64,000 bases of DNA from Nocardioides albus (GTDB lineage: Bacteria > Actinomycetota > Actinomycetes > Propionibacteriales > Nocardioidaceae): positions 1 through 64,000 of the forward strand of contig NZ_BMQT01000015.1 of NCBI RefSeq assembly GCF_014648255.1, read 5' to 3'. Made by a program: the position numbers and the translations under genes. Below, in pieces: positions 43,101 to 50,694 of the stretch (its first letter is position 1; the number at the start of each line of letters is the position of its first letter). The notes under the pieces were generated by a model, which made no database searches, was not told the DNA's origin, and saw only the letters and a program-made list of their open reading frames with translations.

Positions 43101-43276
43101 TGGACGGCCGCGTCAGCGATCTCGGTCACCGAGCGGTTGTGACCGAGGTGGATCACCTCGCATCCCTGTGCCTGGAAGATCCGGCGCATGATGTTGATCG
43201 CCGCGTCGTGACCGTCGAACAGGCTGCTCGCGGTCACGATCCGAACGTGGTTCTGGGGGATGTGGAGGTCGGACAT
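40160..43276 (-). CDS. icmF: Fused isobutyryl-CoA mutase IcmF
   Basis: A 1038-residue fusion. Residues 1-~140 bind adenosylcobalamin (FDGHDAAINI at 20-29, a DxHxxG-type motif with Ala at the last position). Residues ~165-415 are the MeaI-type G-protein chaperone (P-loop GTGGSGKS at 196-203). Residues ~480-1038 are the acyl-CoA mutase barrel (TGVFPYKR, RLSTAFDSVTLYGRDPD, SGYHIAEAG). It interconverts isobutyryl-CoA and n-butyryl-CoA, or isovaleryl/pivalyl-CoA, with its own GTPase guarding the cofactor. A 12-bp palindrome lies just upstream. Confidence 0.95.
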   Translation of the reverse strand: MSDLHIPQNHVRIVTASSLFDGHDAAINIMRRIFQAQGCEVIHLGHNRSVTEIADAAVQEDAHCVAVSSYQGGHVEFFEYLVSALKERGAGHVKVVGGGGGVIVPYEIERLANSGVKIFSPEDGQRLGLPGMINTVVRDIDRDLWPTFSVSPDGVIAGYGIVIGRTITGAEQGRLPEDFLARLREADQAVVLGVTGTGGSGKSSLTDELVRRLRIDQEDKIRIGVLAIDPTRRRGGGALLGDRIRMNSLAAISDGGSTTYYRSLATRGGHEVPEHFADVLAVMKAAVDLVIVETPGIGQGDTGISDFVDVSLYVMTPEFGAASQLEKIDMLDFADVVAINKFERRGAKDALRDVSRQLVRNREAFTSSPDDMPVFGTSAAAFDDDGVTALYQHLRGLLADAGLAVGEGVLPSVSTRHSTGLHPIIPEKRVRYLAEIAGDVRDYHARTDELIAAARKAQAYEIVAEDHPELEAPAADLPDDLREQLSAWEETKETYAADEGGRTSLSGNYIPRVALPRYTDRGELTRFLRNENLPGFFPFTAGVFPYKRANEDPARMFAGEGDPFRTNRRFKLLSEGQPATRLSTAFDSVTLYGRDPDVRPDIYGKVGTSGVSVATLDDMKALYDGFDLLAPTTSVSMTINGPAPTILAFFLNTVIDQALERGVDPAKALQTVRGTVQADILKEDQGQNTCLFSTEFSLRCMADIQEWFIEQGVRNFYSVSISGYHIAEAGANPISQLAFTLANGFTYVESYLARGMSIDDFAPNLSFFFSNGMDPEYSVIGRVARRIWAVAMRERYGASERSQKLKYHIQTSGRSLHAQEMDFNDIRTTLQALIAIYDNAQSLHTNAFDEAVTTPSEESVRRALAIQLIINREWGMAFNENPLQGSYIIDELTDLVEEAVLKEFDRISERGGVLGAMETGYQRGKIQDESMLYEHRKHDGTLPIVGVNTFVRDTNGEPAGPVELARATESEKKSQLDRVHAFQAAHATEAEAAIARLKQAATSDENVFAALMDAARVCSLGQVTEAFFEVGGQYRRNV

Positions 43277-43298
43277 GGGCGGTGCTCCCAGGGAATAG

Positions 43299-43310
43299 TT
43301 GGACGTCCAA
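43299..43310. promoter_or_regulatory. Perfect 12-bp palindrome upstream of icmF
   Basis: TTGGACGTCCAA, 22 bases before the icmF start and inside a TA...TA-bordered extension (ATAGTTGGACGTCCAAGTAT). A TATCCT -10-like element lies just upstream on the icmF strand. The adjacent MarR regulator is the first candidate to bind it. Confidence 0.5.
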
Positions 43311-43377
43311 GTATTTCTAGGATAGGTCGTACGTCACATACTCGCCAGTACGCGACGTCGAGGCCTCGGCCCCGGGG

Positions 43378-43872
43378 TCAGCCGACTGCGTCCCCGGCAG
43401 CCGCGCGGAGCTCGGTGAGCAACCCGGTCAGGCCGGGTACGTCCTCGATCCCGGGCTTCTCGAAGATCTCGCTGTTGAGCGAAATCGTGGCCGCCTCGAC
43501 CGCCTCGAGCCCGGCATCGGTGATGGCGGCGAGGACGACGCGCCCGTCGGCGGCGGAGCGGCTGCGGCGTACGAAACCCTGCTTCTCCAGCCGGGCGACG
43601 GCGCTGGTCACCGAGGCGGGGTGGACCTGGAGGCGGGAGCCGAGCTTGGCCATCGGGAGCTGGCCCTCCTGGGTGAAGGAGAGCAGGCGGAGCACCTCGT
43701 AGCGGGCGAAGGAGAGGTCGTGGGGGCGCAGAGCGGAGTCGACGCGCTCCATGACGAGCTGGTGCACGCGCACGAGCGAGGTCACCAGCGCCATCCCGTC
43801 CGCGGCGTCGGCCCAGCCGTGCGCGATCCACTGCCGTTTCGCCTCGAGGATGGGGTCCATGGCGGCCAGCAT
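43378..43872 (-). CDS. MarR-family transcriptional regulator
   Basis: About 164 residues from ATG 43872 (MLAAMDPILEAK); ATG 43860 is also possible. The winged helix is SFARYEVLRLLSFTQEGQLPMAKLGSRLQVHPASVTSAVARLEKQGFVRRSRSAADGR (~55-112). MarR proteins repress until a small ligand, here perhaps an acyl-CoA or aromatic acid, is bound. The gene lies directly upstream of icmF on the same strand. An ATCACAC-AAAGC-GTGTGCGAT dyad covers its own start (43871-43891), so autoregulation is likely. Confidence 0.85.
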   Translation of the reverse strand: MLAAMDPILEAKRQWIAHGWADAADGMALVTSLVRVHQLVMERVDSALRPHDLSFARYEVLRLLSFTQEGQLPMAKLGSRLQVHPASVTSAVARLEKQGFVRRSRSAADGRVVLAAITDAGLEAVEAATISLNSEIFEKPGIEDVPGLTGLLTELRAAAGDAVG

Positions 43873-43895
43873 CACACAAAGCGTGTGCGATCTGG

Positions 43896-44447
43896 TTACG
43901 AGGGCGTGCCGAAGGTGCCGAGCAGGTTGAGGATCACCGCGAGCCCGATGACGGTCGCGATCACGGAGAGCGTGACGACCAGACCCACCGCGAGCGAGAA
44001 GGCCCTTCCCTCATGACGGGCGCCACGCTGCTGCAGCGCGTAGAGGCGGGCGACGCTGGTGATCAGGGTGCGCCCCTCCTCGGCGTCGAAGCGGTACTGG
44101 TCCAGGTCCGGGACCGCCTCCGGGTCGTGGACGGTCCACACGCCCTGGTCGGTCTGCTCGTCATCGGCCTCGATGCGGCGTACGCCGGTCTTCTGGGTGT
44201 GCGGCTCGTCGGCGAACCAGACGACGCTGCTGGTGTCCTCGATGATCGCGTACGACTTCCGCGACGGCATCGTCACGTGGTAGGTGAAGACCCAGCTCAG
44301 CTTGGCCTCCTGGAACCTGGAGTGCCAGCGCTTGTTGGCCAGGTCGAGAGCCACGTCGAAACCGCGCGCCGTCTCGGTCGCCTTGTAGGGGGTTCCGTCA
44401 CACACGCGCGCGACATGGTCGAAGAAAGGCCTCGTATGAGGGGACAC
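43896..44447 (-). CDS. Hypothetical protein with C-terminal membrane helix
   Basis: A 183-residue protein with no recognised family. Residues 1-~125 are soluble and rich in Trp, Tyr and charged residues (KRWHSRFQEAKLSWVFTYHVTM). A strong membrane helix lies at ~151-177 (LAVGLVVTLSVIATVIGLAVILNLL), so the protein is probably anchored by its C-terminus with the bulk in the cytoplasm. It lies 20 bases upstream of the MarR gene on the same strand. Confidence 0.65.
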   Translation of the reverse strand: MSPHTRPFFDHVARVCDGTPYKATETARGFDVALDLANKRWHSRFQEAKLSWVFTYHVTMPSRKSYAIIEDTSSVVWFADEPHTQKTGVRRIEADDEQTDQGVWTVHDPEAVPDLDQYRFDAEEGRTLITSVARLYALQQRGARHEGRAFSLAVGLVVTLSVIATVIGLAVILNLLGTFGTPS

Positions 44448-44484
44448 GACTCAACAGGTTATCTGCTCAAGGGGCTCTGTGGGC

Positions 44485-44811
44485 TCACTCCGTGGCGTTG
44501 GGCGGCACGTCGATGTTGAAGCGGACCCGGCCGCCGGTGACGTCGTCGACGGTGATGATCGCGTCGTACTTCTCGCCCTCGGAGGTGAGGACGCAGGTCA
44601 TCTCGGTGCCGACCTTGCCCTCGAGGTCGCCGGGGCAGTCGAGATCCTCGGGGGTGACGCCGACGGCGTTGGTGAGCTGCTCGGTCGCGATCCGCTCGAC
44701 CGTCTTCTCCTGCACGAAGTCCTCGCTCGAACCGCAGGCCGTGAGTGCGAGCGACAGGGCGAGGAGCGCCGCGCCGGTCAGGGCGCCCGAGAAGGCGCGA
44801 GTGCGTGTCAT
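44485..44811 (-). CDS. DUF4333 lipoprotein
   Basis: A 108-residue protein. A signal peptide with lipobox LTAC (C26) is followed by a small domain with CPGDLEGKVGTEMTCVLTSEGEKYDAIITVD, which matches DUF4333 of actinobacterial cell-envelope proteins. The two internal Cys are likely to form a disulfide outside the membrane. Function unknown. Confidence 0.8.
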   Translation of the reverse strand: MTRTRAFSGALTGAALLALSLALTACGSSEDFVQEKTVERIATEQLTNAVGVTPEDLDCPGDLEGKVGTEMTCVLTSEGEKYDAIITVDDVTGGRVRFNIDVPPNATE

Positions 44812-44921
44812 GGGGTCAGAGTATGCCGACCCGGATCAGGCAGACGTACGCCGCACCAACCTCCGGCGCAACGACGCACCCGGCCGCCGACCCGAGGGCC
44901 GGCGGCCAGGCAGCGGTGCGG

Positions 44922-45821
44922 TCAGCCCACCGGAGTGAAGTCGCGCGCCCCGATGAACTCCGGCCGCGGAGCCGGGGCCGAGAACGGCGCGACCGCGGTG
45001 TTCTCCACGCTGTTGAACACCAGGAAGACGTTCGAGCGCGGATAGGGCGTGATGTTGCCGTTGGAGCCGTGCATGCAGTTGCAGTCGAACATGATCGCAC
45101 TGCCGGCAGCTCCGGCGAGCACGTCGATCCCGTAGGTGTCCGCCATCTTCGTGATGGTCTCCTGGTCCGGCGTGCCCGCGCCCTGCATCACCAGCGAGGA
45201 CTTGTAGTTGTCCTCAGGGGTGGCGCCACCGCACGAGACGTACGTCCGGTGCGTGCCCGGCATGATCATCAGCGGCCCGTTGAACGAGTGGTTGTCGGTC
45301 AGCGAGATCGAGATGCTGACGGTCCGCATCCGGGGCAGGCCGTCCTCGGCGTGCCAGGTCTCGAAGTCGGAGTGCCAGTAGAAGTCACCGCCGCCGAAGC
45401 CGGGTTTGAAGTTGATCCGGCTCTGGTGGATGTAGACGTCCGAGCCCAGGACCTGCCGGGCCCGGCCGACCACGCGCGGGTCGGCCGCCAGCCGGGCGAT
45501 GAGGTCGCTGGTCCTGTGCACCTCGAAGATCGAGCGCACCTCCTTGGAGGCGGGCTCGATGATGGTGCGCTCATCGGCCCGGGTCTCGGGGTCGTTGCTG
45601 AGCCGGTGCAGCTCGGCACGCAGCTCCGCGACCTCCTCGGGCGTGATCAGGTCGGGGACGGTCAGGTAGCCGCGCTCGTCGTAGGAGTCGAGCGTCGGCT
45701 GGTCCATCGGCCCGTCGGCCGCGGTGCCCCAGACGACCTTGTCCTGGCGGGGGAGCGTGCTGAAGCCCTCCTCGAGACGGGTGGGGTACACGTCGTCGAC
45801 GTGTTCGATTGCAGCGGTCAT
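44922..45821 (-). CDS. ectD: Ectoine 5-hydroxylase EctD
   Basis: The 299-residue protein is an Fe(II)/2-oxoglutarate dioxygenase. Iron ligands are H and D in FYWHSDFETWH and the distal H in CMHGSNGN. The signature FYWHSDFETWHAEDGLPRMR is the EctD consensus. It converts ectoine to 5-hydroxyectoine. ATG 45821 overlaps the ectC stop by four bases. It is the last gene of the operon. Confidence 0.96.
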   Translation of the reverse strand: MTAAIEHVDDVYPTRLEEGFSTLPRQDKVVWGTAADGPMDQPTLDSYDERGYLTVPDLITPEEVAELRAELHRLSNDPETRADERTIIEPASKEVRSIFEVHRTSDLIARLAADPRVVGRARQVLGSDVYIHQSRINFKPGFGGGDFYWHSDFETWHAEDGLPRMRTVSISISLTDNHSFNGPLMIMPGTHRTYVSCGGATPEDNYKSSLVMQGAGTPDQETITKMADTYGIDVLAGAAGSAIMFDCNCMHGSNGNITPYPRSNVFLVFNSVENTAVAPFSAPAPRPEFIGARDFTPVG

Positions 45822-46228
45822 GCAGTTACCTCCTCGGTCAGGAGCGGGTAGACGCCGTTGTCGTCGTGCACCTCGCGACCGGTGACCGGCGGGTTGAAGG
45901 TGCAGATCAGACGCAGGTCGGTCGTGGCGGTGACGGTGTGCTTGTCGTGCTTGTCGAGCAGGTAGCACATCCCGTCGCGGATCTCGTACGTCTCGCCGGT
46001 CTCGCGGTCGAGGAGCTCGCCCTCACCGCCGACGCAGTAGACGCACTCGATGTGGTTGGCGTACCAGAACTCGTTCGTCGTCCCGGCGGGGATGTTGGTC
46101 TCGTGGAAGGAGAAGCCGACGCCCTCGCGGGCCAGCACGATCCGGCGGCTTCGCCAGGTGCCGTGCTCGGACTCGACGCGTACGTCTCGGTCGGTCTCGT
46201 CGAGGTCTTCCAGATAGGTGACGCGCAT
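45818..46228 (-). CDS. ectC: Ectoine synthase EctC
   Basis: A 136-residue cupin with the EctC pattern SFHETNIPAGTTNEFWYANHIECVYCVGGEGEL and LLDKHDKHTV. It closes N-gamma-acetyl-diaminobutyrate to ectoine. It begins 30 bases after ectB and overlaps ectD (ATGA). Confidence 0.96.
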   Translation of the reverse strand: MRVTYLEDLDETDRDVRVESEHGTWRSRRIVLAREGVGFSFHETNIPAGTTNEFWYANHIECVYCVGGEGELLDRETGETYEIRDGMCYLLDKHDKHTVTATTDLRLICTFNPPVTGREVHDDNGVYPLLTEEVTA

Positions 46229-46258
46229 GTTCTCTCTCGTTTCAGCTGTCGGGGGAGG

Positions 46259-47572
46259 TCAGGCGGGGACACCGTCACCGAGGACGGACGCGGTGGCCTC
46301 CTCGAGGACGGCGAGACCGCGGGCGAGCTCCTCGGAGGTGACGGTCAGCGGCGGCATCGTCTTGAGCACCTCGTCCTCCGGCCCGGAGGTCTCGACCAGC
46401 AGCCCGCGCTCGTACGCCGCTGCCGCGATCTTCGATGCCGCACTGGCGTCCGCGAAGGCGATGCCGGTCAGGAAGCCACGGCCGCGGACGGCCGCGCCTT
46501 CGTACCGAGTGGCGATCTCCGTCAGCCCCTCTCGGAACGTGGCGGCCTTCGCCTGGACGTCCTTCTGGAAGGAGTCATCAGCCCAGTACGTCTCCAACGC
46601 CGCCCGCCCGGTGACGAAGGCCAGGTTGTGACCGCGGAACGTGCCGTTGTGCTCGCCCGGCTCGAACTGGTCCAGATCGGGCCGGAACAGGGTCAGCGCC
46701 ATCGGCAGGCCGAAGCCGGAGATCGACTTCGAGAGGCAGACGATGTCGGGGGCGAACCCGGCCTCCTCGAAGCTGAAGAAGGTGCCGGTACGCCCGCAGC
46801 CGGCCTGGACGTCATCGACGATCAGGAGGATGTCGTGCTCACGGCACAGGTCCGAGAGCGCCTTGAGCCACTCCAGCCGGGCGGCGTTGAGACCGCCTTC
46901 GCCCTGGACGGACTCCACGATGATCGCGGCCGGCTTGTCGACGCCCGAGCCGCTGTCCTGGAGCACCCGCTCCAGCCACATGAAGTCGTCGACGGCGCCG
47001 TTGAAGTAGTCGTCGTAGGGGATCTTCGAGCTGTTGGTCAGCGGGATGCCTGCGCCCTTGCGCTTCATCGAGTTGCCGGTCACGGCCAGCGAACCGAGCG
47101 TCATCCCGTGGAAGGCGTTGGTGAAGGACAGGACGTGCTGGCGTCCGGTCACCTTGCGGGCCAGCTTGAGCGCGGCCTCGACGGAGTTGGTCCCGGTCGG
47201 ACCGGGGAACATCACCTTGTAGTCGAGGTCGCGCGGCTCGAGGATCAGGTCCGAGAAGGTCTGCAGGAAGTCGCGCTTCGCGCTGGTGTGCATGTCCAGC
47301 GAGTGCAGGATGCGGCCCTCGCGCAGGTAGTCGAGCAGCGGCTCCAGCAGCACGGGGTTGTTGTGCCCGTAGTTGAGAGCGCCGGCCCCGGAGAAGAAGT
47401 CCAGGTACTCGGTCCCGTCCTCGCTGGTGACGGTCGCGCCCTGGGAGTGGGTCATCACAGCGGGCCAGCTGCGGCAGTAGCTGCGGACCTGCGACTCCAG
47501 AGAGTCGAAGATCGCGGTGTCGCCATCGGCCCGGGGAGTCTCGGCGATGGCGGGTTCGGTGGTCGTAGTCAT
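46259..47572 (-). CDS. ectB: Diaminobutyrate-2-oxoglutarate transaminase EctB (internal start)
   Basis: A 437-residue PLP transaminase with the cofactor Lys in LSKSISGFGLPMAL and the HNGTFRGHNLAF segment of EctB. It makes L-2,4-diaminobutyrate from aspartate semialdehyde. ATG 47572 has GGAGGT nine bases upstream (47582-47587), so EctB can be made on its own. ATG 47578 is three bases from the same site and less suitable. The coding frame is continuous with ectA upstream; see the next entry. Confidence 0.93.
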   Translation of the reverse strand: MTTTTEPAIAETPRADGDTAIFDSLESQVRSYCRSWPAVMTHSQGATVTSEDGTEYLDFFSGAGALNYGHNNPVLLEPLLDYLREGRILHSLDMHTSAKRDFLQTFSDLILEPRDLDYKVMFPGPTGTNSVEAALKLARKVTGRQHVLSFTNAFHGMTLGSLAVTGNSMKRKGAGIPLTNSSKIPYDDYFNGAVDDFMWLERVLQDSGSGVDKPAAIIVESVQGEGGLNAARLEWLKALSDLCREHDILLIVDDVQAGCGRTGTFFSFEEAGFAPDIVCLSKSISGFGLPMALTLFRPDLDQFEPGEHNGTFRGHNLAFVTGRAALETYWADDSFQKDVQAKAATFREGLTEIATRYEGAAVRGRGFLTGIAFADASAASKIAAAAYERGLLVETSGPEDEVLKTMPPLTVTSEELARGLAVLEEATASVLGDGVPA

Positions 47573-48133
47573 GGACATGACACCTCCGTGATCGGGTCGT
47601 GCGGGTGAGAACGGGCCGATGCGGAACAGCAGCTCCGCGTCGTGCCCGTCGGGGAACATCGCGGCGTCGAAGAGCGGTCTGCGCTCGATCGGTGCGCCGC
47701 GTGCGTTCGCGAACGAGGTGAACAGGGCGATGGAGGCGCTGTTGTCCGCGGTGATGGTCGTCTCCAGGTGGCGTATGCCCTGGTCGGCGGTGAGACGGTC
47801 GACGAGATCGTCGAGCATGCGGCGGGCCAGGCCCTGGCCGCGGTGCGCCTCGTCGACGGCGACCTGCCAGATCATCAAGGTCTCCGGCTCGTCCGGCCGT
47901 AGATAGCCGGTGACGAATCCTCCTGGATCGTCGTCGACGGTCGCGATGATCGATGTCTCCGCGAAGTCGCGAGCCCACAAGAGGTAGGCGTACGAAGCGT
48001 TTACGTCGAGTACCCGAGATTCCCGTGCCATCCGCCACAGATGCTGACCGTCCTCGAGGTCCGGTGAGCGGAAGTCGACTCGGGAAGCCGACTTCAGGCG
48101 GGGCACGCTGCCAGTCGAGTTGCGATGTGGCAT
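46259..48133 (-). CDS. ectA: Uninterrupted ectA-ectB reading frame (EctA acetyltransferase + EctB)
   Basis: The ectA part (48133 to about 47580) codes for a GNAT diaminobutyrate acetyltransferase: VLDVNASYAYLLWARDFAETSI, VDEAHRGQGLARRMLDDL as the acetyl-CoA loop, and LFRIGPF close to its normal end. No stop codon follows. The frame goes on through SPARPDHGGVMSM directly into EctB, giving 624 residues. Normal EctA is about 160-190 residues with its own stop. Either one bifunctional EctA-EctB polypeptide is made, or both the fusion and free EctB are made using the internal Shine-Dalgarno site. A sequencing or assembly error at one base cannot be excluded, but the two frames are in register. Confidence 0.85.
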   Translation of the reverse strand: MPHRNSTGSVPRLKSASRVDFRSPDLEDGQHLWRMARESRVLDVNASYAYLLWARDFAETSIIATVDDDPGGFVTGYLRPDEPETLMIWQVAVDEAHRGQGLARRMLDDLVDRLTADQGIRHLETTITADNSASIALFTSFANARGAPIERRPLFDAAMFPDGHDAELLFRIGPFSPARPDHGGVMSMTTTTEPAIAETPRADGDTAIFDSLESQVRSYCRSWPAVMTHSQGATVTSEDGTEYLDFFSGAGALNYGHNNPVLLEPLLDYLREGRILHSLDMHTSAKRDFLQTFSDLILEPRDLDYKVMFPGPTGTNSVEAALKLARKVTGRQHVLSFTNAFHGMTLGSLAVTGNSMKRKGAGIPLTNSSKIPYDDYFNGAVDDFMWLERVLQDSGSGVDKPAAIIVESVQGEGGLNAARLEWLKALSDLCREHDILLIVDDVQAGCGRTGTFFSFEEAGFAPDIVCLSKSISGFGLPMALTLFRPDLDQFEPGEHNGTFRGHNLAFVTGRAALETYWADDSFQKDVQAKAATFREGLTEIATRYEGAAVRGRGFLTGIAFADASAASKIAAAAYERGLLVETSGPEDEVLKTMPPLTVTSEELARGLAVLEEATASVLGDGVPA

Positions 48134-48223
48134 CGCTTCACGACGCTAACAGCCCTGCGGCACACGTGCCCGGGACGAGTCCGCACTCCGATATGCAGGC
48201 GGATGAGTCGCGCGACGCTCAGC

Positions 48224-49222
48224 TCACGCAGACGTACGCCGCACCAGCTCGGGCGCGAAGACGACCCGTCGCGGGTGGGTGGTGGTTCCGTCGAGCTGGG
48301 AGAGGAGGAGCCGGACGGCCTCTCTCGCCATGTCTCCTATCGGGTTCTTGACCGTGGTGAGCGGGGGAGCGGTGCGCTCGGCGATGCCGAGGTCGTCGTA
48401 ACCGACGACCGCGATGTCGTCGGGGATGCGCCGGCCCGCCCGGGCGAGCGCGCGGAGCGCGCCCGCGGCCATGAGGTCGGAGGCGACCATCAGACCGTCG
48501 ATGTCGGGATGGTCGCGCAGCAGGGTCTCGCAGGCGACCTCGCCGCCGTCCTCGGTGAAGTCGCCCTCGACGAGCGCGTCGGTGGCGAGCCCGGCAGCGT
48601 CGAGAGCGGCCCGCCAGCCGGTGGCCCGGTCGATGCCGGCGCTCATGTCGACGGGCCCGGTGATGGTGCCGACGCGGCGGCAGCCGCGGTCGATCAGGAT
48701 GTTGGTGACCTCGCGAGCGCCGGCGACGTTGTCGGGGTCGGTGTAGAAGACCTTCTCCGCGCCGGCCAACGGCCGGCCGATGAACGAGGCCGGCAGCCCG
48801 ATGCCGGCGAGGTGGTCGGCGAGAGCGTCATTGCGGTGGTGAGAGACGACGATCGCGCCGTCGACGTGCCCGCCACGCAGATAGCGCAGCGTCCGCTGCA
48901 TCTCCTGGCCCGGCTGGGCGATCAGCAGCACGACCTGCAGGTCACGCTGGGCGAGAGCCTGCGTCACCACGTGCATGGTGCGGGCGAAGAACGGGTCGGC
49001 GAAGACGCGCTCGTCCGACTCCGGCACGACCATCGCGACCGTGTCGGTCCGCCGTGTCACCAGTGAGCGGGCAGCCGGGTTGGGGACGTAGCCCAGTGTC
49101 TGCACGGCCTCGGCGACCGCCTCGGCGGCCTTTGCGGAGACGCGCGAGCCGCCGTTGATGGCGCGCGACGCGGTCGCCCGGCTGACACCAGCCAGCCGGG
49201 CGACCTCATCGAGCGTGGGCAT
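48224..49222 (-). CDS. cebR: LacI-family repressor, CebR-like
   Basis: A 332-residue protein: N-terminal helix-turn-helix TLDEVARLAGVSRATASRAINGG, hinge NPAARSLV, and a periplasmic-binding-protein-like sugar domain. Its place at the end of an ABC importer/beta-glucosidase operon equals the arrangement of cebR with cebEFG-bglC in Streptomyces. There CebR releases TGGGAGCGCTCCCA sites on binding cellobiose. Two such sites lie before cebE here. ATG 49222 is two bases after the bglC stop. Confidence 0.78.
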   Translation of the reverse strand: MPTLDEVARLAGVSRATASRAINGGSRVSAKAAEAVAEAVQTLGYVPNPAARSLVTRRTDTVAMVVPESDERVFADPFFARTMHVVTQALAQRDLQVVLLIAQPGQEMQRTLRYLRGGHVDGAIVVSHHRNDALADHLAGIGLPASFIGRPLAGAEKVFYTDPDNVAGAREVTNILIDRGCRRVGTITGPVDMSAGIDRATGWRAALDAAGLATDALVEGDFTEDGGEVACETLLRDHPDIDGLMVASDLMAAGALRALARAGRRIPDDIAVVGYDDLGIAERTAPPLTTVKNPIGDMAREAVRLLLSQLDGTTTHPRRVVFAPELVRRTSA

Positions 49223-49224
49223 GT

Positions 49225-50694
49225 TCACGACAGGGCTTGATTCCGGGCCGGCAGCCGGTTGTCGGCGGCGACATCGGCGAACCAGAGGCCGCTGTCCTTC
49301 ACGGTGCGCTCCTGGGTCTCGAAGTCGACGTGCACGATCCCGAACCGGTGGGCGTAGCCGTAGCTCCACTCGAAGTTGTCGAGCAGCGACCAGGCGAAGT
49401 AGCCGCGTACGTCCGCACCCTGCTCCATCGCGTCGAGGGTCGCGCGCAGGTGCTTGTCGATGTAGTCGAGGCGGGCGGTGTCGTGCACGGCGCCATCCTC
49501 CACCACATCATCGTAGTAAGCCCCGTTCTCGGTGATGTAGACGGGCGGGGCACCGTACTCGTCGTTGAGCCGGGTCAGCAGCCTGGTCAGCCAGACCGGG
49601 TCGATCTCCCAGTCGCGGGCGGTGGTCGGGCGGCCCGTACGCGGGGTCACGAACTCGGCACCGGGGTAGGGGTTCCCCCGCGGCAGGTCGGAGTGGACCA
49701 GCCGGCTGCCCAGCACCTGGTCGGGATCGATCTCGAACGGCTTCGCGGCGATCGCGTTGCCGAAGTAGAAGTTGATCCCGAGCACGTCGAGCGGCGCGGA
49801 GATGACCTCCAGATCGCCCTCGAGCACCCAGTCCTGCCACGGTCGGCCCTGGAAGGTGAGCCCCTCGGTGTCGGCGGCCAGGTCGTCGGCGTACTTGCCT
49901 CGGAACAGCGGCTCGAAGAACACCCGGTTGTGCAGCCCGTCGATCCGCCGGGTCATGTCGACGTCCTCGGGACGGTCGGCGTCGTAGGGGTCGACGACCG
50001 TCGGGTTGAGGGTGATGCCGAGGGACTTCCCGTTCTCCGGCGTCGCGCCGCGGCCGCGCAGCTCGTTGACCACCAGGCCGTGAGCGAGCATCAGGTGGTG
50101 GGCAGCGACGATCCCGGCGACACCCTCCTGGCGACCCGGCGCGTGCTGGCCGCCGGAGTAGCCGAGGAACGCCGAGCACCACGGCTCGTTCAGCGTCGTC
50201 CAGTTGTCGACGCGGTCGGAGAGCTCGTCATAGACAGTGGTGGCGTACTCCACGAACCGGTAGGCGGTGTCCCGGCTGGTCCAGCCGCCCTGGCCCTCGA
50301 GGGCCTGCGGCAGGTCCCAGTGGTAGAGCGTGATCCACGGGGCGATGTCGGCCTCGAGCAGCTCGTCGACGAGACGGCTGTAGAAGTCGAGTCCCGCCTG
50401 GTTGACCTTCCCGCCGTCGGGCCGGATCCGCGGCCACGCCGTCGAGAAGCGGTACGAAGCCAGGTTGAGGCGCTTCATCAGCGCGACGTCCTCGGGGACC
50501 CGGTGGTAGTGGTCGCAGGCGACCTCGCCGGTGTCGCCGTTCAGGATCGCTCCCGGGACCTTGGAGAAGGTGTCCCAGTTGCTGGGAGTGCGGCCGTCCT
50601 CGTCGATAGCGCCCTCGATCTGGTAGGACGCGGTGGCCGCGCCCCAGAGGAAGTCCTTGGGGAACGTACGGGCCTGGTAGATCGAACTGGTCAT
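49225..50694 (-). CDS. bglC: Family 1 beta-glucosidase
   Basis: A 489-residue GH1 enzyme. Start FPKDFLWGAATASYQIEGA, acid/base Glu in TLNEPW, nucleophile Glu in YITENGAYYDD, and the C-terminal GYFAWSLLDNFEWSYGY and RFGIVHVDF segments are all present. It hydrolyses imported cello-oligosaccharides in the cytoplasm (no signal peptide). ATG 50694 overlaps the cebG stop by four bases. Confidence 0.93.
   Translation of the reverse strand: MTSSIYQARTFPKDFLWGAATASYQIEGAIDEDGRTPSNWDTFSKVPGAILNGDTGEVACDHYHRVPEDVALMKRLNLASYRFSTAWPRIRPDGGKVNQAGLDFYSRLVDELLEADIAPWITLYHWDLPQALEGQGGWTSRDTAYRFVEYATTVYDELSDRVDNWTTLNEPWCSAFLGYSGGQHAPGRQEGVAGIVAAHHLMLAHGLVVNELRGRGATPENGKSLGITLNPTVVDPYDADRPEDVDMTRRIDGLHNRVFFEPLFRGKYADDLAADTEGLTFQGRPWQDWVLEGDLEVISAPLDVLGINFYFGNAIAAKPFEIDPDQVLGSRLVHSDLPRGNPYPGAEFVTPRTGRPTTARDWEIDPVWLTRLLTRLNDEYGAPPVYITENGAYYDDVVEDGAVHDTARLDYIDKHLRATLDAMEQGADVRGYFAWSLLDNFEWSYGYAHRFGIVHVDFETQERTVKDSGLWFADVAADNRLPARNQALS

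Noticed and set aside
41102..43702. 866-codon plus-strand open frame
   Set aside because: It is the antisense of icmF, whose strand shows clear B12, G-protein and mutase motifs.
44880..44906. GCCGGC-rich inverted repeat as terminator after ectD
   Set aside because: Arms are short and imperfect and no T tract follows; not distinguishable from high-GC background.
47573..47600. Separate ectA stop codon expected here
   Set aside because: Every codon from LFRIGPF through SPARPDHGGVMSM was read on the minus strand and none is a stop, so the frame is reported as continuous.
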